From Firmicutes bacterium UBA3553 (lineage in GTDB: Bacteria; Bacillota; Clostridia; Tissierellales; Sedimentibacteraceae), in assembly GCA_002381185.1 (NCBI GenBank), contig DFOA01000028.1, positions 1 through 64,000 of the forward strand: DNA of 64,000 nt, in the 5' to 3' direction. The notes beneath the pieces are model-generated. The model worked only from the letters and a program-made list of their open reading frames with translations, made no database searches and was not told the origin of the DNA. The position numbers and the translations under genes are program-made. Below are positions 54,223-63,614 of this stretch, in pieces; the first letter of the stretch is position 1; the number at the start of each line of letters is the position of its first letter.

Positions 54223-55371
54223 CTAATAAATATAGTTTATAATTTTTATTGAAGATATGTTAATATCATCATCAAACATAATCAAATCCGCATCTTTTCC
54301 AATTTCTATACTTCCTTTATATTTATCAATTCCAATAGCCTTTGCAGGGCTCAGGCTTGCCATTCGTACTGCTTCATGGATTGGAACATTTAAATATTTA
54401 ATCATATTATAAACAGCTGTTCTTAAATTTAATGTGGATCCTGCCAGGCTACCGTCTTCTAAACGGGCTGCTCTTTCTTTTACTGTTACTTTCTGACCGC
54501 CCAGTTCGTATTCTCCGTCTTCTAAGCCTGCTGCTCTCATGGCATCCGATACAAGGATTATTTTATCCGGTCCTTTCATTTTTAAGGCAATTTGAACTGC
54601 GGCATCGTGGAGATGAATTCTGTCATATATTATTTCGCAGAATACTCTTTCATCTGTTAATGAAGCTCCCACTATGCCGGGTTCTCTATGAGTGAAGTCT
54701 CTCATACCGTTATAGAGGTGAGTTGCTACCGTTGCTCCATGTTTGATACCGCTTATTGCCTCATCATATGTTGCGTTGCTGTGGGCCATGGCTGTGGTTA
54801 TGTTATTTTTCTTTAAATAGGAGATAAGTTCTAACGCTCCCTCTTTTTCAGGTGCTATTGATACCATTTTTAATTTATCGCCGGATATATCTATTAATTT
54901 TTTTATAAATAACATATCGGGATCTTTAATAAATTCTTCCGGTTGGGCTCCTTTTTTGCTTGCAGAAAAAAACGGTCCTTCCAAATGGACGCCGAGCAAT
55001 TGCGATGAGTTATCTTTATTTTTGTACTCTGCTATGTTTTTTACGGCATTTATCATACTTTCGTATGACTGGGTCAGTACAGTTCCCAGATATGATGTTA
55101 CACCGTTTTGTAAATGATATTTTCCAATTTTGTCTATGGCTTCTTCTGTTGCATCCATGAAGTCATAGCCGGAATTGCCGTGGTTGTGGATGTCTATAAA
55201 ACCCGGTGACAGGAATATGCCCTTGCCGTCTATTATTTGATCGGCAGATTCTGTCTTTAGGTTTTGTTCTAAATCTATGTTTGTGATTTTTCCTTCACTT
55301 ATTATTACTCCATAGCCGTACAATACTTCGTATGGAGTTATAAGTCTTATATTTTTAAATAGAGTGCTCAT
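54223..55371 (-). CDS. nagA: N-acetylglucosamine-6-phosphate deacetylase
   Basis: The 382-residue metal-dependent amidohydrolase converts GlcNAc-6-P to GlcN-6-P. Visible motifs are GFIDIHNHG near residue 56, HLEGPFFS, AHSNATYDEA, THLYNGMRDF and the catalytic LVSDAM. It works with NagB, encoded directly upstream, and receives GlcNAc-6-P from MurQ or phosphorylated GlcNAc. AGAAGG precedes the ATG. A fragment of a related nagA is found in the relic at 48390-48473. The 3' end borders the toxin-antitoxin region. Confidence 0.95.
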   Translation of the reverse strand: MSTLFKNIRLITPYEVLYGYGVIISEGKITNIDLEQNLKTESADQIIDGKGIFLSPGFIDIHNHGNSGYDFMDATEEAIDKIGKYHLQNGVTSYLGTVLTQSYESMINAVKNIAEYKNKDNSSQLLGVHLEGPFFSASKKGAQPEEFIKDPDMLFIKKLIDISGDKLKMVSIAPEKEGALELISYLKKNNITTAMAHSNATYDEAISGIKHGATVATHLYNGMRDFTHREPGIVGASLTDERVFCEIIYDRIHLHDAAVQIALKMKGPDKIILVSDAMRAAGLEDGEYELGGQKVTVKERAARLEDGSLAGSTLNLRTAVYNMIKYLNVPIHEAVRMASLSPAKAIGIDKYKGSIEIGKDADLIMFDDDINISSIKIINYIY

Positions 55372-55405
55372 TATTGGCCTTCTTGCATATTAAAATTTTC
55401 ATATA

Positions 55406-56146
55406 TTAAATATTACAAACGCACAGGTTTTTTGCCGCTTCTTTGTCTATTATTATAGTTATGTTGTTATGCAGCTGCAATATAGACGCAGGGAGCTGCG
55501 GAGTTATTTTACCCTTTATTGCATTAGCTATTACTTCTTCTTTTGATGCTCCTGATGCAATGAGGACTATTTTTTTAGCCGCCAGTATTGTTTTAATTCC
55601 CATGGTTATGGCTGTTTTGGGAACATCCTCCATACGGTCGAAGAATCTTGAGTTTGCTGCTATGGTATTATCCTGCAGTTTCACTTCATGTGTATACGGT
55701 TCAAAGTAATCTGCCGGCTCATTAAAGCCTATATGGCCGTTTTTTCCTATTCCAATAAACAGTATATCCATGGAGCCTGCAGCTTTTATTTTATTTTCAT
55801 AGCTGCTGCATTCCTGCTTTATGTTATTTGTCATGCCATTTGGAATATTTATACTTTCCTGCTTAATATCTATATGTGAAAACAGATGTTCATTCATAAA
55901 ATAGTAATAACTGTTTTTATTTGCTTTTTCTAATCCTATGTATTCATCAAGATTAAATGTTGTGATATCTTGGAATGATATATTGTTGTTATTAAATTCG
56001 TTCACTATTATGCTGTACATACCGAGAGGTGTTCCGCCGGTTGGCAGTCCAATAACTGCATCCGTTTTAGATTTAACGGTATTTAATAAATATTGTGCTG
56101 CTAGTTCGCTTACTTCCCGGTAGTTGTTTTTTATTATTACTTCCAT
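55406..56146 (-). CDS. nagB: Glucosamine-6-phosphate deaminase
   Basis: The protein of about 246 residues converts GlcN-6-P to fructose-6-P and ammonia, feeding glycolysis. It has GLPTGGTPLGMY, FNLDEYIGL, GIGKNGHIGFNEP with the catalytic His, and ASGASKEE. The start is uncertain by two codons: the ATG at 56146 is 13 bases after AAGGA, while an in-frame TTG at 56152 has the ideal seven-base distance. A longer frame reaching into the regulator gene lacks support. Confidence 0.94.
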   Translation of the reverse strand: MEVIIKNNYREVSELAAQYLLNTVKSKTDAVIGLPTGGTPLGMYSIIVNEFNNNNISFQDITTFNLDEYIGLEKANKNSYYYFMNEHLFSHIDIKQESINIPNGMTNNIKQECSSYENKIKAAGSMDILFIGIGKNGHIGFNEPADYFEPYTHEVKLQDNTIAANSRFFDRMEDVPKTAITMGIKTILAAKKIVLIASGASKEEVIANAIKGKITPQLPASILQLHNNITIIIDKEAAKNLCVCNI

Positions 56147-56201
56147 TTTCAATTTCAATTCCTTTTTGATAATAGGGCAGGCACAAAGCCCGCCGTTATA
56201 G

Positions 56202-57059
56202 TTACATTTGTTTAAATTCATTTATTGCATCTACTGTATTTTCAAGACAGTTTATGGTACTGTCATATTTAGATGTTGCATAGCACATAAACAAAACGTC
56301 TATTATATAGAGCTGGGACATACGTGATGCTGTTGCGGCACTTCTAAATGGCGTCTCAATGCTTGAAGGTGTATAAAGATTATATTTTGATATTTTTCCT
56401 AATGATGTCTTGCCGTACTTTGTTATGCCTATTGTATTTACGCCCTTTGAATTTGCCAGTTCAACAAGCTTGATAGTCTCACTTGTTTCACCTGATGAGG
56501 ATATACCTATTACCACATCATTAGGCTTCATGTTTGCTATCATAGTTGCATTCAGATGAGTGTCCTCGATTGCATAACAGGGTTTATTCACACGTATGAA
56601 TTTTTGCTGGGCATCTTTTGCTGCTATGAAGGATGCTCCCATGCCGTAAACTAAAATAGTGTCTGCTTTGTCAATTAAATCAACACAGCTTTTGATTGTC
56701 TCTTCATTTAAAAACTGCAGCGTTTCGTCTATTGATTTTATTGCATTGTTCCTTAGGCTTTGGGTAATTGATTTTATGGTATCATCTTTTTTGATATCTG
56801 AATAGGATGCGTCATGTGATGAATTCAGATCTCCCAAAATCCTCATTTTCAATTCCTGATAGCCGCTTATTTCCAGAGACTTGCACAGCCGTATGACTGC
56901 CGAGCTGCTGGTGTCGCTTGCTTCTCCCAGTTCTGACGCTGTCATTGTAACAATCTGACTAGGGTTGTTTAAAATGAAAATTGCTGTTTTCTTTTCTGAT
57001 TCCGGCAAATCATTCATAACATTTTTAATCATTGCCAGACCACCTGATTTTATTGACAT
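56202..57059 (-). CDS. RpiR-family regulator (MurR-like)
   Basis: The 285-residue protein has an N-terminal helix-turn-helix domain (TASELGEASDTSSSAVIRLCKSLEISGYQEL near residues 40-70) and a C-terminal SIS sugar-isomerase domain (ILVYGMGASFIAAKDAQQKF, IGISSSGETSETIKL). Such proteins sense a sugar phosphate; next to murQ the ligand is probably MurNAc-6-P or GlcN-6-P. It lies between murQ and nagB and may control this block. A CGGAGGAC site precedes the ATG. The end of a related gene is fused into the relic at 48463-48563. Confidence 0.92.
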   Translation of the reverse strand: MSIKSGGLAMIKNVMNDLPESEKKTAIFILNNPSQIVTMTASELGEASDTSSSAVIRLCKSLEISGYQELKMRILGDLNSSHDASYSDIKKDDTIKSITQSLRNNAIKSIDETLQFLNEETIKSCVDLIDKADTILVYGMGASFIAAKDAQQKFIRVNKPCYAIEDTHLNATMIANMKPNDVVIGISSSGETSETIKLVELANSKGVNTIGITKYGKTSLGKISKYNLYTPSSIETPFRSAATASRMSQLYIIDVLFMCYATSKYDSTINCLENTVDAINEFKQM

Positions 57060-57076
57060 GGTGTCCTCCGGTACGG

Positions 57077-57985
57077 TTATTTTGCAGCTTCAAGTGCTTT
57101 TCTTATATATCCTTTGTTTTCGTCCAATATTCTTTTTGCATCTTCCATATTCAAATCGGAAATTTTCATAAAAATCGCAAGCTTGCAGTTATAGTTTGTT
57201 TCCTTCAATACAGCTTTTGCTTCTTCTGCGGAAATTCCTGTCGCTTCCATAACTATGTTTTTGCATCGATCTACAAGCTTATCATTTGAAGCCTTTACAT
57301 CAACCATTAAATTTTCGTAGACTTTTCCGTACTTAATCATTACCCCGGTTGATATCATGTTAAGCACCAATTTTTGAGAAGTTCCGGCCTTCATGCGTGT
57401 AGAGCCTGTTACCGCTTCCGGTCCTGTCACGGGGCAGATGGAAATGTCTGCAATATGATTAAGCTCAGAGTCCGGGTTATTGCTGATTCCTGCCGCTATG
57501 GAACCAATACTTTGTGCATATCGCACTGCACCCAGCACGTAGGGTGTCCTGCCGCTTGCTGCTATTCCCACCAGTACATCCTTTCGATTAAAATTAATAT
57601 TTTTCAGGTCATTTACTCCCAGCTCCGGGTCGTCTTCCGCACCTTCTATTGATTTCACTATTGCTTTTTCTCCGCCTGCTATGAATGCCTGTACCAGTTC
57701 CGGGTCTGTGCCGTAGGTTGGAGGGCATTCAGATGCATCTAATATTCCTATTCTTCCGCTGGTTCCGGCACCAATGTATATCAGCCTTCCGCCTTTTTGC
57801 AGCTTTTCTACGATTATATCAACTGCGCTGGCAATATTAACTATTTCTTTTTCTACCGCCAGTGCAACTTTTTTATCTTCATCATTTATCATTTGAAGCA
57901 TTTCTATGGTTGAAACGCTGTCTATGTCCATTGTTGACGGGTTTCTGTGTTCTGTTAATAATTGTCGTGTATTAATTTTTTTCAC
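57077..57985 (-). CDS. murQ: N-acetylmuramic acid 6-phosphate etherase
   Basis: This SIS-domain enzyme of 302 residues cleaves the lactyl ether of MurNAc-6-P to give GlcNAc-6-P and D-lactate. LLTEHRNPSTMDID at the N-terminus, GAGTSGRIGILDASECPPTYG, GGEKAIVKSIEGAEDD and GSTRMKAGTSQKL are all typical. An in-frame stop lies just upstream, so the start must be the GTG at 57985, which sits inside an AGAGGTG ribosome site, or a rare codon such as the ATT three codons later. It leads the murQ-rpiR-nagB-nagA block. Confidence 0.95.
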   Translation of the reverse strand: MKKINTRQLLTEHRNPSTMDIDSVSTIEMLQMINDEDKKVALAVEKEIVNIASAVDIIVEKLQKGGRLIYIGAGTSGRIGILDASECPPTYGTDPELVQAFIAGGEKAIVKSIEGAEDDPELGVNDLKNINFNRKDVLVGIAASGRTPYVLGAVRYAQSIGSIAAGISNNPDSELNHIADISICPVTGPEAVTGSTRMKAGTSQKLVLNMISTGVMIKYGKVYENLMVDVKASNDKLVDRCKNIVMEATGISAEEAKAVLKETNYNCKLAIFMKISDLNMEDAKRILDENKGYIRKALEAAK

Positions 57986-58091
57986 CTCTTATTTAATAGG
58001 GTCTATCCTTAATGAGTTGGTTAATGCAGAAAGGTACGAAACTCTGCTGCATTCATTTTGATGATATTCTTCTCTTCGCTTATTACAGATG

Positions 58092-58144
58092 TTATTTGTC
58101 ACTACCTCAGAACAGCATAAGCTGTTCTGCAAGTGACACAATAA
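58092..58144. repeat. Long imperfect hairpin between opp and murQ genes
   Basis: Three paired blocks (TTATT, TGTCACT, AGAACAGC with their complements) form about 20 base pairs around an ATAA loop, with a one-base bulge and a 5x3 internal loop. There is no T-run after it on either strand, so it is not a standard terminator. It may be an intergenic repeat element or a protective 3' mRNA structure. Confidence 0.55.
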
Positions 58145-58178
58145 ATATAATATAAAGGAACAAAGGGGGAATTGTTCC
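58145..58178 (-). terminator. Intrinsic terminator of the opp operon
   Basis: On the minus strand GGAACAA pairs with TTGTTCC across an eight-base loop, followed by TTTATATTATATTTATT. It starts 11 bases after the oppF stop. Confidence 0.72.
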
Positions 58179-58189
58179 GATATAGCAAT

Positions 58190-59155
58190 CTAATATAGAT
58201 GACATGCAGCCTGATGCATGTCTCCCATGTTTTTAAGAACTGGTCTTTTTTCTTTGCATACATCCATTGCATTGCTGCATCTTGCATACAGGGCACATCC
58301 TTCGGGAGGATTGACAGGGCTCGGTACGTCACCCTTAAGTATTATTCTGTTTTTCTTATTAAGCGGGTCCTTTGAAGGCACAGCAGACAACAACGCCTGT
58401 GTGTACGGATGCATTGGGTTTTCGAATATCTCTTCGGTTAATCCTGTTTCAACTATTCTGCCCAGGTACATAACCGCAACGGAATTGCTTATATGTCTCA
58501 CAACGTTTAAATCGTGTGATATGAATATATATGTCAGTTTTAAATCCTTTTGCAGCTCTATGAGCAGGTTTAAAATCTGTGACTGTATGGAAACATCCAG
58601 AGCTGAAACAGGTTCATCCGCCACAACAAATTTAGGCTTGCTTATTATGGCTCTTGCAATGCTTATTCTCTGTCTTTGGCCGCCGCTGAACTGGTGAGGA
58701 TATCTTTCGAGCTGGTCCTTTGAAATGCCTACCTTGTCTGCTATCCAGAACACCTGGTCATCCAATTCTCCCTGTGCCATTTTGAAATGTGTTTTCAAAG
58801 GCTCCTCCAGCAGCTTTTTAACTGTCATACGAGGGTTTAACGAGCTGTATGGGTTTTGGAATATAAGCTGCATGTCTTTCCTCTTTTTTCTCATTTCTTC
58901 TCCGGAAAGCTTGAGAACATCCTGGCCGCCAAATGTCACCCTGCCTGCTGTGGGCTCTATGATTCTTAATATGCTTCTGCCGGTGGTTGACTTGCCGCAG
59001 CCTGATTCTCCCACAAGGGCGAAGGTCTCCTGTTCATTGACTCTGAAGCTTATATCGTCAACTGCATGGACATATCCTGCTGTCTTTTTGAAAACTCCTT
59101 CTTTTACAGGGAAATATGTTTTTAAATTTTCTACTTCTAATAGTACCTTGCTCAT
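58190..59155 (-). CDS. oppF: Oligopeptide ABC transporter ATPase OppF
   Basis: The 321-residue ATPase has ALVGESGCGKSTTGRS (Walker A), FSGGQRQRISIARAI (signature), VVADEPVSALDVS (Walker B) and SHDL (H-loop). The C-terminal oligopeptide-type extension holds the cysteines CALYARC, C and C typical of the Opp/Dpp Fe-S-like motif. It pairs with OppD to power import. The ATG overlaps the OppD stop by four bases. A terminator follows. Confidence 0.95.
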   Translation of the reverse strand: MSKVLLEVENLKTYFPVKEGVFKKTAGYVHAVDDISFRVNEQETFALVGESGCGKSTTGRSILRIIEPTAGRVTFGGQDVLKLSGEEMRKKRKDMQLIFQNPYSSLNPRMTVKKLLEEPLKTHFKMAQGELDDQVFWIADKVGISKDQLERYPHQFSGGQRQRISIARAIISKPKFVVADEPVSALDVSIQSQILNLLIELQKDLKLTYIFISHDLNVVRHISNSVAVMYLGRIVETGLTEEIFENPMHPYTQALLSAVPSKDPLNKKNRIILKGDVPSPVNPPEGCALYARCSNAMDVCKEKRPVLKNMGDMHQAACHLY

Positions 59156-60141
59156 TTTTTATCACCACTTTCACTGTAAAGCCAGCATCTGCACTTGTGT
59201 CCCTTTTCTATTTCCAGAAGCTCAGGAGCTTTTTGCCTGCATATTTCCTTAGCCATACCGCATCTTTCTTCAAATCTGCAGCCTGTTGGAATATGACCTC
59301 CTGCCGGCACCATGCCGGGTATTGTATATAGCGTCTTTCCTTTATCCCCAAGGGAAGTAACAGCTTTTAAAAGGCCTGTAGTGTACGGATGTGCCGTATC
59401 ATGAAATAATCTTACAACATCTGTTTCTTCAACTATCTGCCCGGCATAAAACACCGCAACCTTTTCACATGTTTCTGCTATGACTCCCAAGTCGTGGGTA
59501 ATCATGATTATTGATGTATCAAAGGATTCCTTCAATTCATTCATCAAGTCCAGTATCTGGGCCTGAATCGTAACATCCAGAGCTGTCGTAGGTTCATCTG
59601 CTATGAGAAGCTTAGGCTTGCATATAAGTGCTATGGCAATCATAATTCGCTGTAGCATACCTCCTGATAGCTGGTGAGGATATTCCGTCAATATTTGCTC
59701 TGCTCTCGGTATACCTGCCTTTTTAAGCATTTCCAGAGCCATATCACGCATTTCTTTTCTGTTTAGTCTTGTATGAAATTTTAATGTTTCAATTATTTGC
59801 TGTTCTATAGTAAAGATTGGATCCAATGCTGTCATTGGCTCTTGAAATATCATTGATATTTCTTTCCCTCTTAATTTTCTCATTTCTTTTTTAAGCGATA
59901 ATAAATCCACCTTGCCCGATTCTGAATCAAAAAATATTTCTCCTCCGCTGTTTTTCAGAGGATATGATAAAAGCTGCATTATGGACATTGCCGTGATGCT
60001 TTTGCCGCAGCCTGATTCTCCCACAATTCCGTAGCTTTGTTTCTTGCCAACATCAAAGCTTACATTGTCCACCAGCTTTTTTGTACTGTTTTTAGTCATT
60101 AAATCTATACTTAAGTTTCTTACTTCCAATATGTTTTCCAT
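59152..60141 (-). CDS. oppD: Oligopeptide ABC transporter ATPase OppD
   Basis: The 329-residue ATPase has GIVGESGCGKSITAMS (Walker A), LSGGMLQRIMIAIAL (signature), LIADEPTTALDVT (Walker B) and THDLG (H-loop). The C-terminal oligopeptide-type tail has cysteines (TGCRFEERCG, IC, KCRC). The ATG at 60141 is chosen because AGGAG lies six bases upstream; an ATG two codons earlier touches that site. It works with OppF, OppB and OppC. Confidence 0.95.
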   Translation of the reverse strand: MENILEVRNLSIDLMTKNSTKKLVDNVSFDVGKKQSYGIVGESGCGKSITAMSIMQLLSYPLKNSGGEIFFDSESGKVDLLSLKKEMRKLRGKEISMIFQEPMTALDPIFTIEQQIIETLKFHTRLNRKEMRDMALEMLKKAGIPRAEQILTEYPHQLSGGMLQRIMIAIALICKPKLLIADEPTTALDVTIQAQILDLMNELKESFDTSIIMITHDLGVIAETCEKVAVFYAGQIVEETDVVRLFHDTAHPYTTGLLKAVTSLGDKGKTLYTIPGMVPAGGHIPTGCRFEERCGMAKEICRQKAPELLEIEKGHKCRCWLYSESGDKK

Positions 60142-60150
60142 GGTCATCTC

Positions 60151-60990
60151 CTACAACTTTAATTTAGGGTCAAGCACGTCTCTTAAACTGTCTCCCAATA
60201 TGTTGAAGGACAATATGGTGCAAATTATAAATATCGCAGGGAACACTGCAAGCCATGGAGCTATTTCCATATATTTTCTGCTTTCATTTAACATTGAGCC
60301 CCAGGACGGATCCGGCGGCTGAATTCCTAATCCTAAAAAGCTCATGGAAGCTTCAGTCAATATTGCACCTGACAGGGCCAATGTGATTTGAACCGTAAAT
60401 GGTGCCAATATGTTAGGAATTATATGTTTTAGTATAATTGTGAAAGTCTTTAATCCTATGCTTCTCGCGCTTGTTATATACTCCATTGATTTGACCGAAA
60501 TAACAGATGCTCTTACTGTCCTTGTGAATACAGGCGTATTTACAATTCCTATGGCAATCATTGTGTTGGTAATGTTTGGTCCCAGTGCAGATACAATGAA
60601 CAGTGCAAGAAGTATTGACGGGAAAGCAAACAATATGTCCATAAATCGCATTATGAAATTGTCAACCCTTCCTTCAAAGTATCCTGAGGCAACTCCGAAT
60701 ATAAGGCCGAATGTTGCGGCAATACCCACAGATATGATTCCTACTTTGAGTGAAACCCTGGCTCCGTATATTATTCGGCTGAACACATCTCTGCCGAAGT
60801 TGTCGGTTCCGAACAGATATTGGCTGCTTGGTCCGTCCAGCTTGTCCTGAGTGAACATCTCAGTTATATCATGAGTTGCTATATAAGGCGCAAGCAAGCT
60901 TAATATAATAATCAGCAGCACACCCAGCAGGCCGATTCTTCCCATGGGGTCCCTGAACAGTTCTTTTAATATTCCTATTATTGATTTCAT
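60151..60990 (-). CDS. oppC: Oligopeptide ABC transporter permease OppC
   Basis: The 279-residue permease has about six membrane helices. It has the LFGTDNFGRDVFSRIIYGARVSL segment of DppC/OppC proteins and the EAA loop YITSARSIGLKTFTIILKHIIPN. The ASMSFLGLGIQPPDPSWGSML block near the end is diagnostic. It forms the pore with OppB, encoded just upstream. GGCGGTGG precedes the ATG. Confidence 0.95.
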   Translation of the reverse strand: MKSIIGILKELFRDPMGRIGLLGVLLIIILSLLAPYIATHDITEMFTQDKLDGPSSQYLFGTDNFGRDVFSRIIYGARVSLKVGIISVGIAATFGLIFGVASGYFEGRVDNFIMRFMDILFAFPSILLALFIVSALGPNITNTMIAIGIVNTPVFTRTVRASVISVKSMEYITSARSIGLKTFTIILKHIIPNILAPFTVQITLALSGAILTEASMSFLGLGIQPPDPSWGSMLNESRKYMEIAPWLAVFPAIFIICTILSFNILGDSLRDVLDPKLKL

Positions 60991-61000
60991 TTGCCACCGC

Positions 61001-61945
61001 CTACTTGTATGATATACGAGGATCTACATATGTGTAGAGTATATCAACTATTAAGTTAACCATTACATAAACAAATGCAATGAACAATACACATCCCTGC
61101 ACAACCGGGTAATCCCTTTGATTAATAGCAGTAAGTGTCATCAGCCCTAAGCCCGGTATGGAAAATATCTGTTCTGCCACAACAGCTCCGCCTAACAGCG
61201 AACCGATTTGCATACCTATCAATGTTATGATGGGTATCAGTCCGTTTCTTAATGCATGTTGGAAAATTACCACCTTTTCTGAAGCTCCCTTGGCTCTCAC
61301 AGTCTTGATAAAATCCTGTCTCAGCACCTCAAGCACTGATGAACGGGTCATTCTCATTACTGAACCTGACATGCTTGTACCAAGGATAATGGCAGGAAGA
61401 ATCATTATCTCCATATTTACTGATGCATTATCAAAAAATCCCACATAACCCACCGGCGGATAATATTTAAATACCAGTGATAAAAGTAATACCAGCAGAG
61501 TGGCTGATGCAAAACTGGGAACTGATACGCCCAGCAAAGCCATAACTCTCACAATACCGTCAATCCATGTATTTCTTTTTAATGCCGACAATATTCCCAG
61601 AGGTATTCCTATAAGGCAGGATATTACAGCTGCCATGGCTGTGAGTTGTGCAGTTATTTTAAAGCGGTCCATTATTTCGGGGAATATCTCATGGTCCGTC
61701 CTGAAGGACCTCCCGAAGTCTCCTTTCAGTACTTTTGAAATCCAGTCCCAATACTGCTTGTACAGCGGCTGATCCAGCCCGAATTTCTTTTCAAGCTGTG
61801 CTCTCAGCTCAGGATTTTCTTCTATTCCCAAAAGTCCTGATATAACGTCACCGGGTATTAACTGTAAAACCAGGAAAATACACAGGCTTATTCCTATTAA
61901 AACAGGAATCAGTGCCAGCAATCTTCTAATTATATATGACCTCAT
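61001..61945 (-). CDS. oppB: Oligopeptide ABC transporter permease OppB
   Basis: The 314-residue permease has six membrane helices and the DppB-type N-terminus YIIRRLLALIPVLIGISL, GLDQPLYKQYWDWI, and the EAA loop FIKTVRAKGASEKVVIFQHALRN. The ATG at 61945 follows AAGGAAGTGA and marks where the homology begins; an earlier in-frame start would lie in the intergenic hairpin. It works with OppC, OppD, OppF and the binding protein OppA. Confidence 0.95.
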   Translation of the reverse strand: MRSYIIRRLLALIPVLIGISLCIFLVLQLIPGDVISGLLGIEENPELRAQLEKKFGLDQPLYKQYWDWISKVLKGDFGRSFRTDHEIFPEIMDRFKITAQLTAMAAVISCLIGIPLGILSALKRNTWIDGIVRVMALLGVSVPSFASATLLVLLLSLVFKYYPPVGYVGFFDNASVNMEIMILPAIILGTSMSGSVMRMTRSSVLEVLRQDFIKTVRAKGASEKVVIFQHALRNGLIPIITLIGMQIGSLLGGAVVAEQIFSIPGLGLMTLTAINQRDYPVVQGCVLFIAFVYVMVNLIVDILYTYVDPRISYK

Positions 61946-61967
61946 TTCATCACTTCCTTGAATAATA

Positions 61968-62018
61968 AAGAGGAATATCAACAGCTGACTGCTGTCAGCT
62001 ATTGATAACCTTCCTCTT
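61968..62018 (-). ncRNA. Intercistronic hairpin between oppA and oppB
   Basis: A 51-base near-complete stem on the minus strand: AAGAGGAA/TTCCTCTT, TATCAA/TTGATA and AGCTGAC/GTCAGCT with an AGCA loop and small bulges. It follows the oppA stop by eight bases and is followed by TATTATT only. It probably stabilises oppA mRNA or partly ends transcription, so that binding protein exceeds transporter, a common arrangement. Confidence 0.65.
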
Positions 62019-62026
62019 AAATCAAA

Positions 62027-63595
62027 TTATTTTATTACTACGTTGTTGAAGTTTTCAATATCAAATGTTGTGGGAACAAATCCAAGAACATTTTTTCTTG
62101 CGAAATAGTATTCCATCGGTGATGCTATGAACAGGTTAGGAACATCGTTAACTATAAGCTTCTGAGCTTCCTTGTATATTGCTTCTCTTTCAGCTTCATC
62201 AACTGTAACCTTTCCTTGATTGCACAATTCATCTACTTCAGGATTTGAGTATCCCCAAACATTTGCTGAGCCTGTTGATGAGAAGAAGAAAGCTACTGCT
62301 CTGTTAGGGTCAGTTCCTGCACCGTTTCTGCCTACCATCATTTCATGAGTTCTGTTTTTCCATGCATCTACATACTGACCTGACTCAAGGTTTTGTATAG
62401 TTGCTTTTATTCCTATCTGCTCTAATTGTTTTTGTAAAACTTCACCTGTTGCATTGATATCATCCAGCAAGCCAACGGCGATTGTTGTTTCAAAGCCATC
62501 TGCATAACCTGCTTCTGCCATTAACTGTTTAGCTTTTTCAATATTTTGCTGATATAATTCTTCTGCCTGGAAATCTATTGCCCATCTTCCCATTGCTTCC
62601 GGAACAAAGCCTGTTACCTTTGCGTTTCCGTCATATACAAGGTCAATTATTTCCTGTCTGTTGATTGCAAGACTTATGGCTTGTCTCACTCTTACATCTT
62701 TGAATTTATCCAGATCCAGGTTGAATCCAACGTAGCTGTAATCATTTGATTGATATTCCAATATGTTGATATCCGCATTTCCTTCAACCAGCGGAATGCT
62801 TGATGCAGGAAGTTTTATAACATCAACGCTTCCGGTACGCAGTGCTGCAACTCTTGCTGATTCGTCAGTCATTACATAGTATTCTATGGCATCCAGTCTT
62901 GGTTCACCCTCAACAAAATAGTCAGGATTCTTTTCTAATATTACCTTGTTGTCAGGTATCCATTCTTTCAGCATGAAAGGACCTGTTCCGCATGCTTTCT
63001 GCATAAGATTGCCGTTTTCTTCAACAACTTCTTTTGGAACTATTGCTCCGTAAAGGCTTGTTAAGTTTGTCATGAAAGGTGCAAATGGTTCTTTCAGTGT
63101 GAATTTAACTGTGTAAGTATCTACAACTTCTATAGAATCTATGCTATCATAATATGATTTGCCTATAGCAGCAGTATCTGGGTTTAAGACTCTTTCGAAG
63201 CTGTATTTGACATCTTCTGCGGTCATTTCTCTTCCGTTGTGGAATTTAACACCTTCTCTTAATTTAAATATGTAAGTTAAATCATCAGGCTGTTCCCATG
63301 ATTCGGCAAGTGAAGGTATGAAATTCATTTCTGTATCCACATCTATCAGAGTATCGTAGATTTGTCTGAATATTCTGATTGATGATGTTGAAGATACTGT
63401 GTGTGGATCTAAGCCCACAGGTTCTGCATCAGTTCCGTATTTTAAAACTTGAGCGGGAGCCGCTGCCGGTGTTTCTGATGACTGTCCCGGCTGTTCGCCT
63501 GATGACGGCTTTTCCTGATTTCCGCCGCATGCTGTTAAGGCAAATGCCATCACAATCATCAACGAAATTAGTGACAATATTTTTTTTGCTTTCAT
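62027..63595 (-). CDS. oppA: Oligopeptide ABC transporter substrate-binding lipoprotein OppA
   Basis: The 522-residue protein has a lipoprotein signal (MKAKKILSLISLMIVM) with lipobox LTAC, a Pro/Ser-rich linker (residues about 25-50) and a family 5 solute-binding domain with GLDPHTVSSTSSIRIFRQIYDTL, KLREGVKFHNG and DVKYSFERVL. It catches peptides or muropeptides at the cell surface. The ATG at 63595 follows GAGAGGAA. The genes beside it suggest wall-derived peptides, but the ligand is not readable. Confidence 0.95.
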   Translation of the reverse strand: MKAKKILSLISLMIVMAFALTACGGNQEKPSSGEQPGQSSETPAAAPAQVLKYGTDAEPVGLDPHTVSSTSSIRIFRQIYDTLIDVDTEMNFIPSLAESWEQPDDLTYIFKLREGVKFHNGREMTAEDVKYSFERVLNPDTAAIGKSYYDSIDSIEVVDTYTVKFTLKEPFAPFMTNLTSLYGAIVPKEVVEENGNLMQKACGTGPFMLKEWIPDNKVILEKNPDYFVEGEPRLDAIEYYVMTDESARVAALRTGSVDVIKLPASSIPLVEGNADINILEYQSNDYSYVGFNLDLDKFKDVRVRQAISLAINRQEIIDLVYDGNAKVTGFVPEAMGRWAIDFQAEELYQQNIEKAKQLMAEAGYADGFETTIAVGLLDDINATGEVLQKQLEQIGIKATIQNLESGQYVDAWKNRTHEMMVGRNGAGTDPNRAVAFFFSSTGSANVWGYSNPEVDELCNQGKVTVDEAEREAIYKEAQKLIVNDVPNLFIASPMEYYFARKNVLGFVPTTFDIENFNNVVIK

Positions 63596-63614
63596 TTTTA
63601 TTCCTCTCTTTTTA

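Noticed and set aside
58218..58697. A 159-residue plus-strand frame opposite oppF
   Set aside because: It lies wholly inside the reading frame of a clear ATPase gene, has no ribosome site and no domain; it is a shadow.
60410..60850. A 146-residue plus-strand frame opposite oppC
   Set aside because: Opposite a well-supported permease gene; hydrophobic composition simply mirrors the permease codons.
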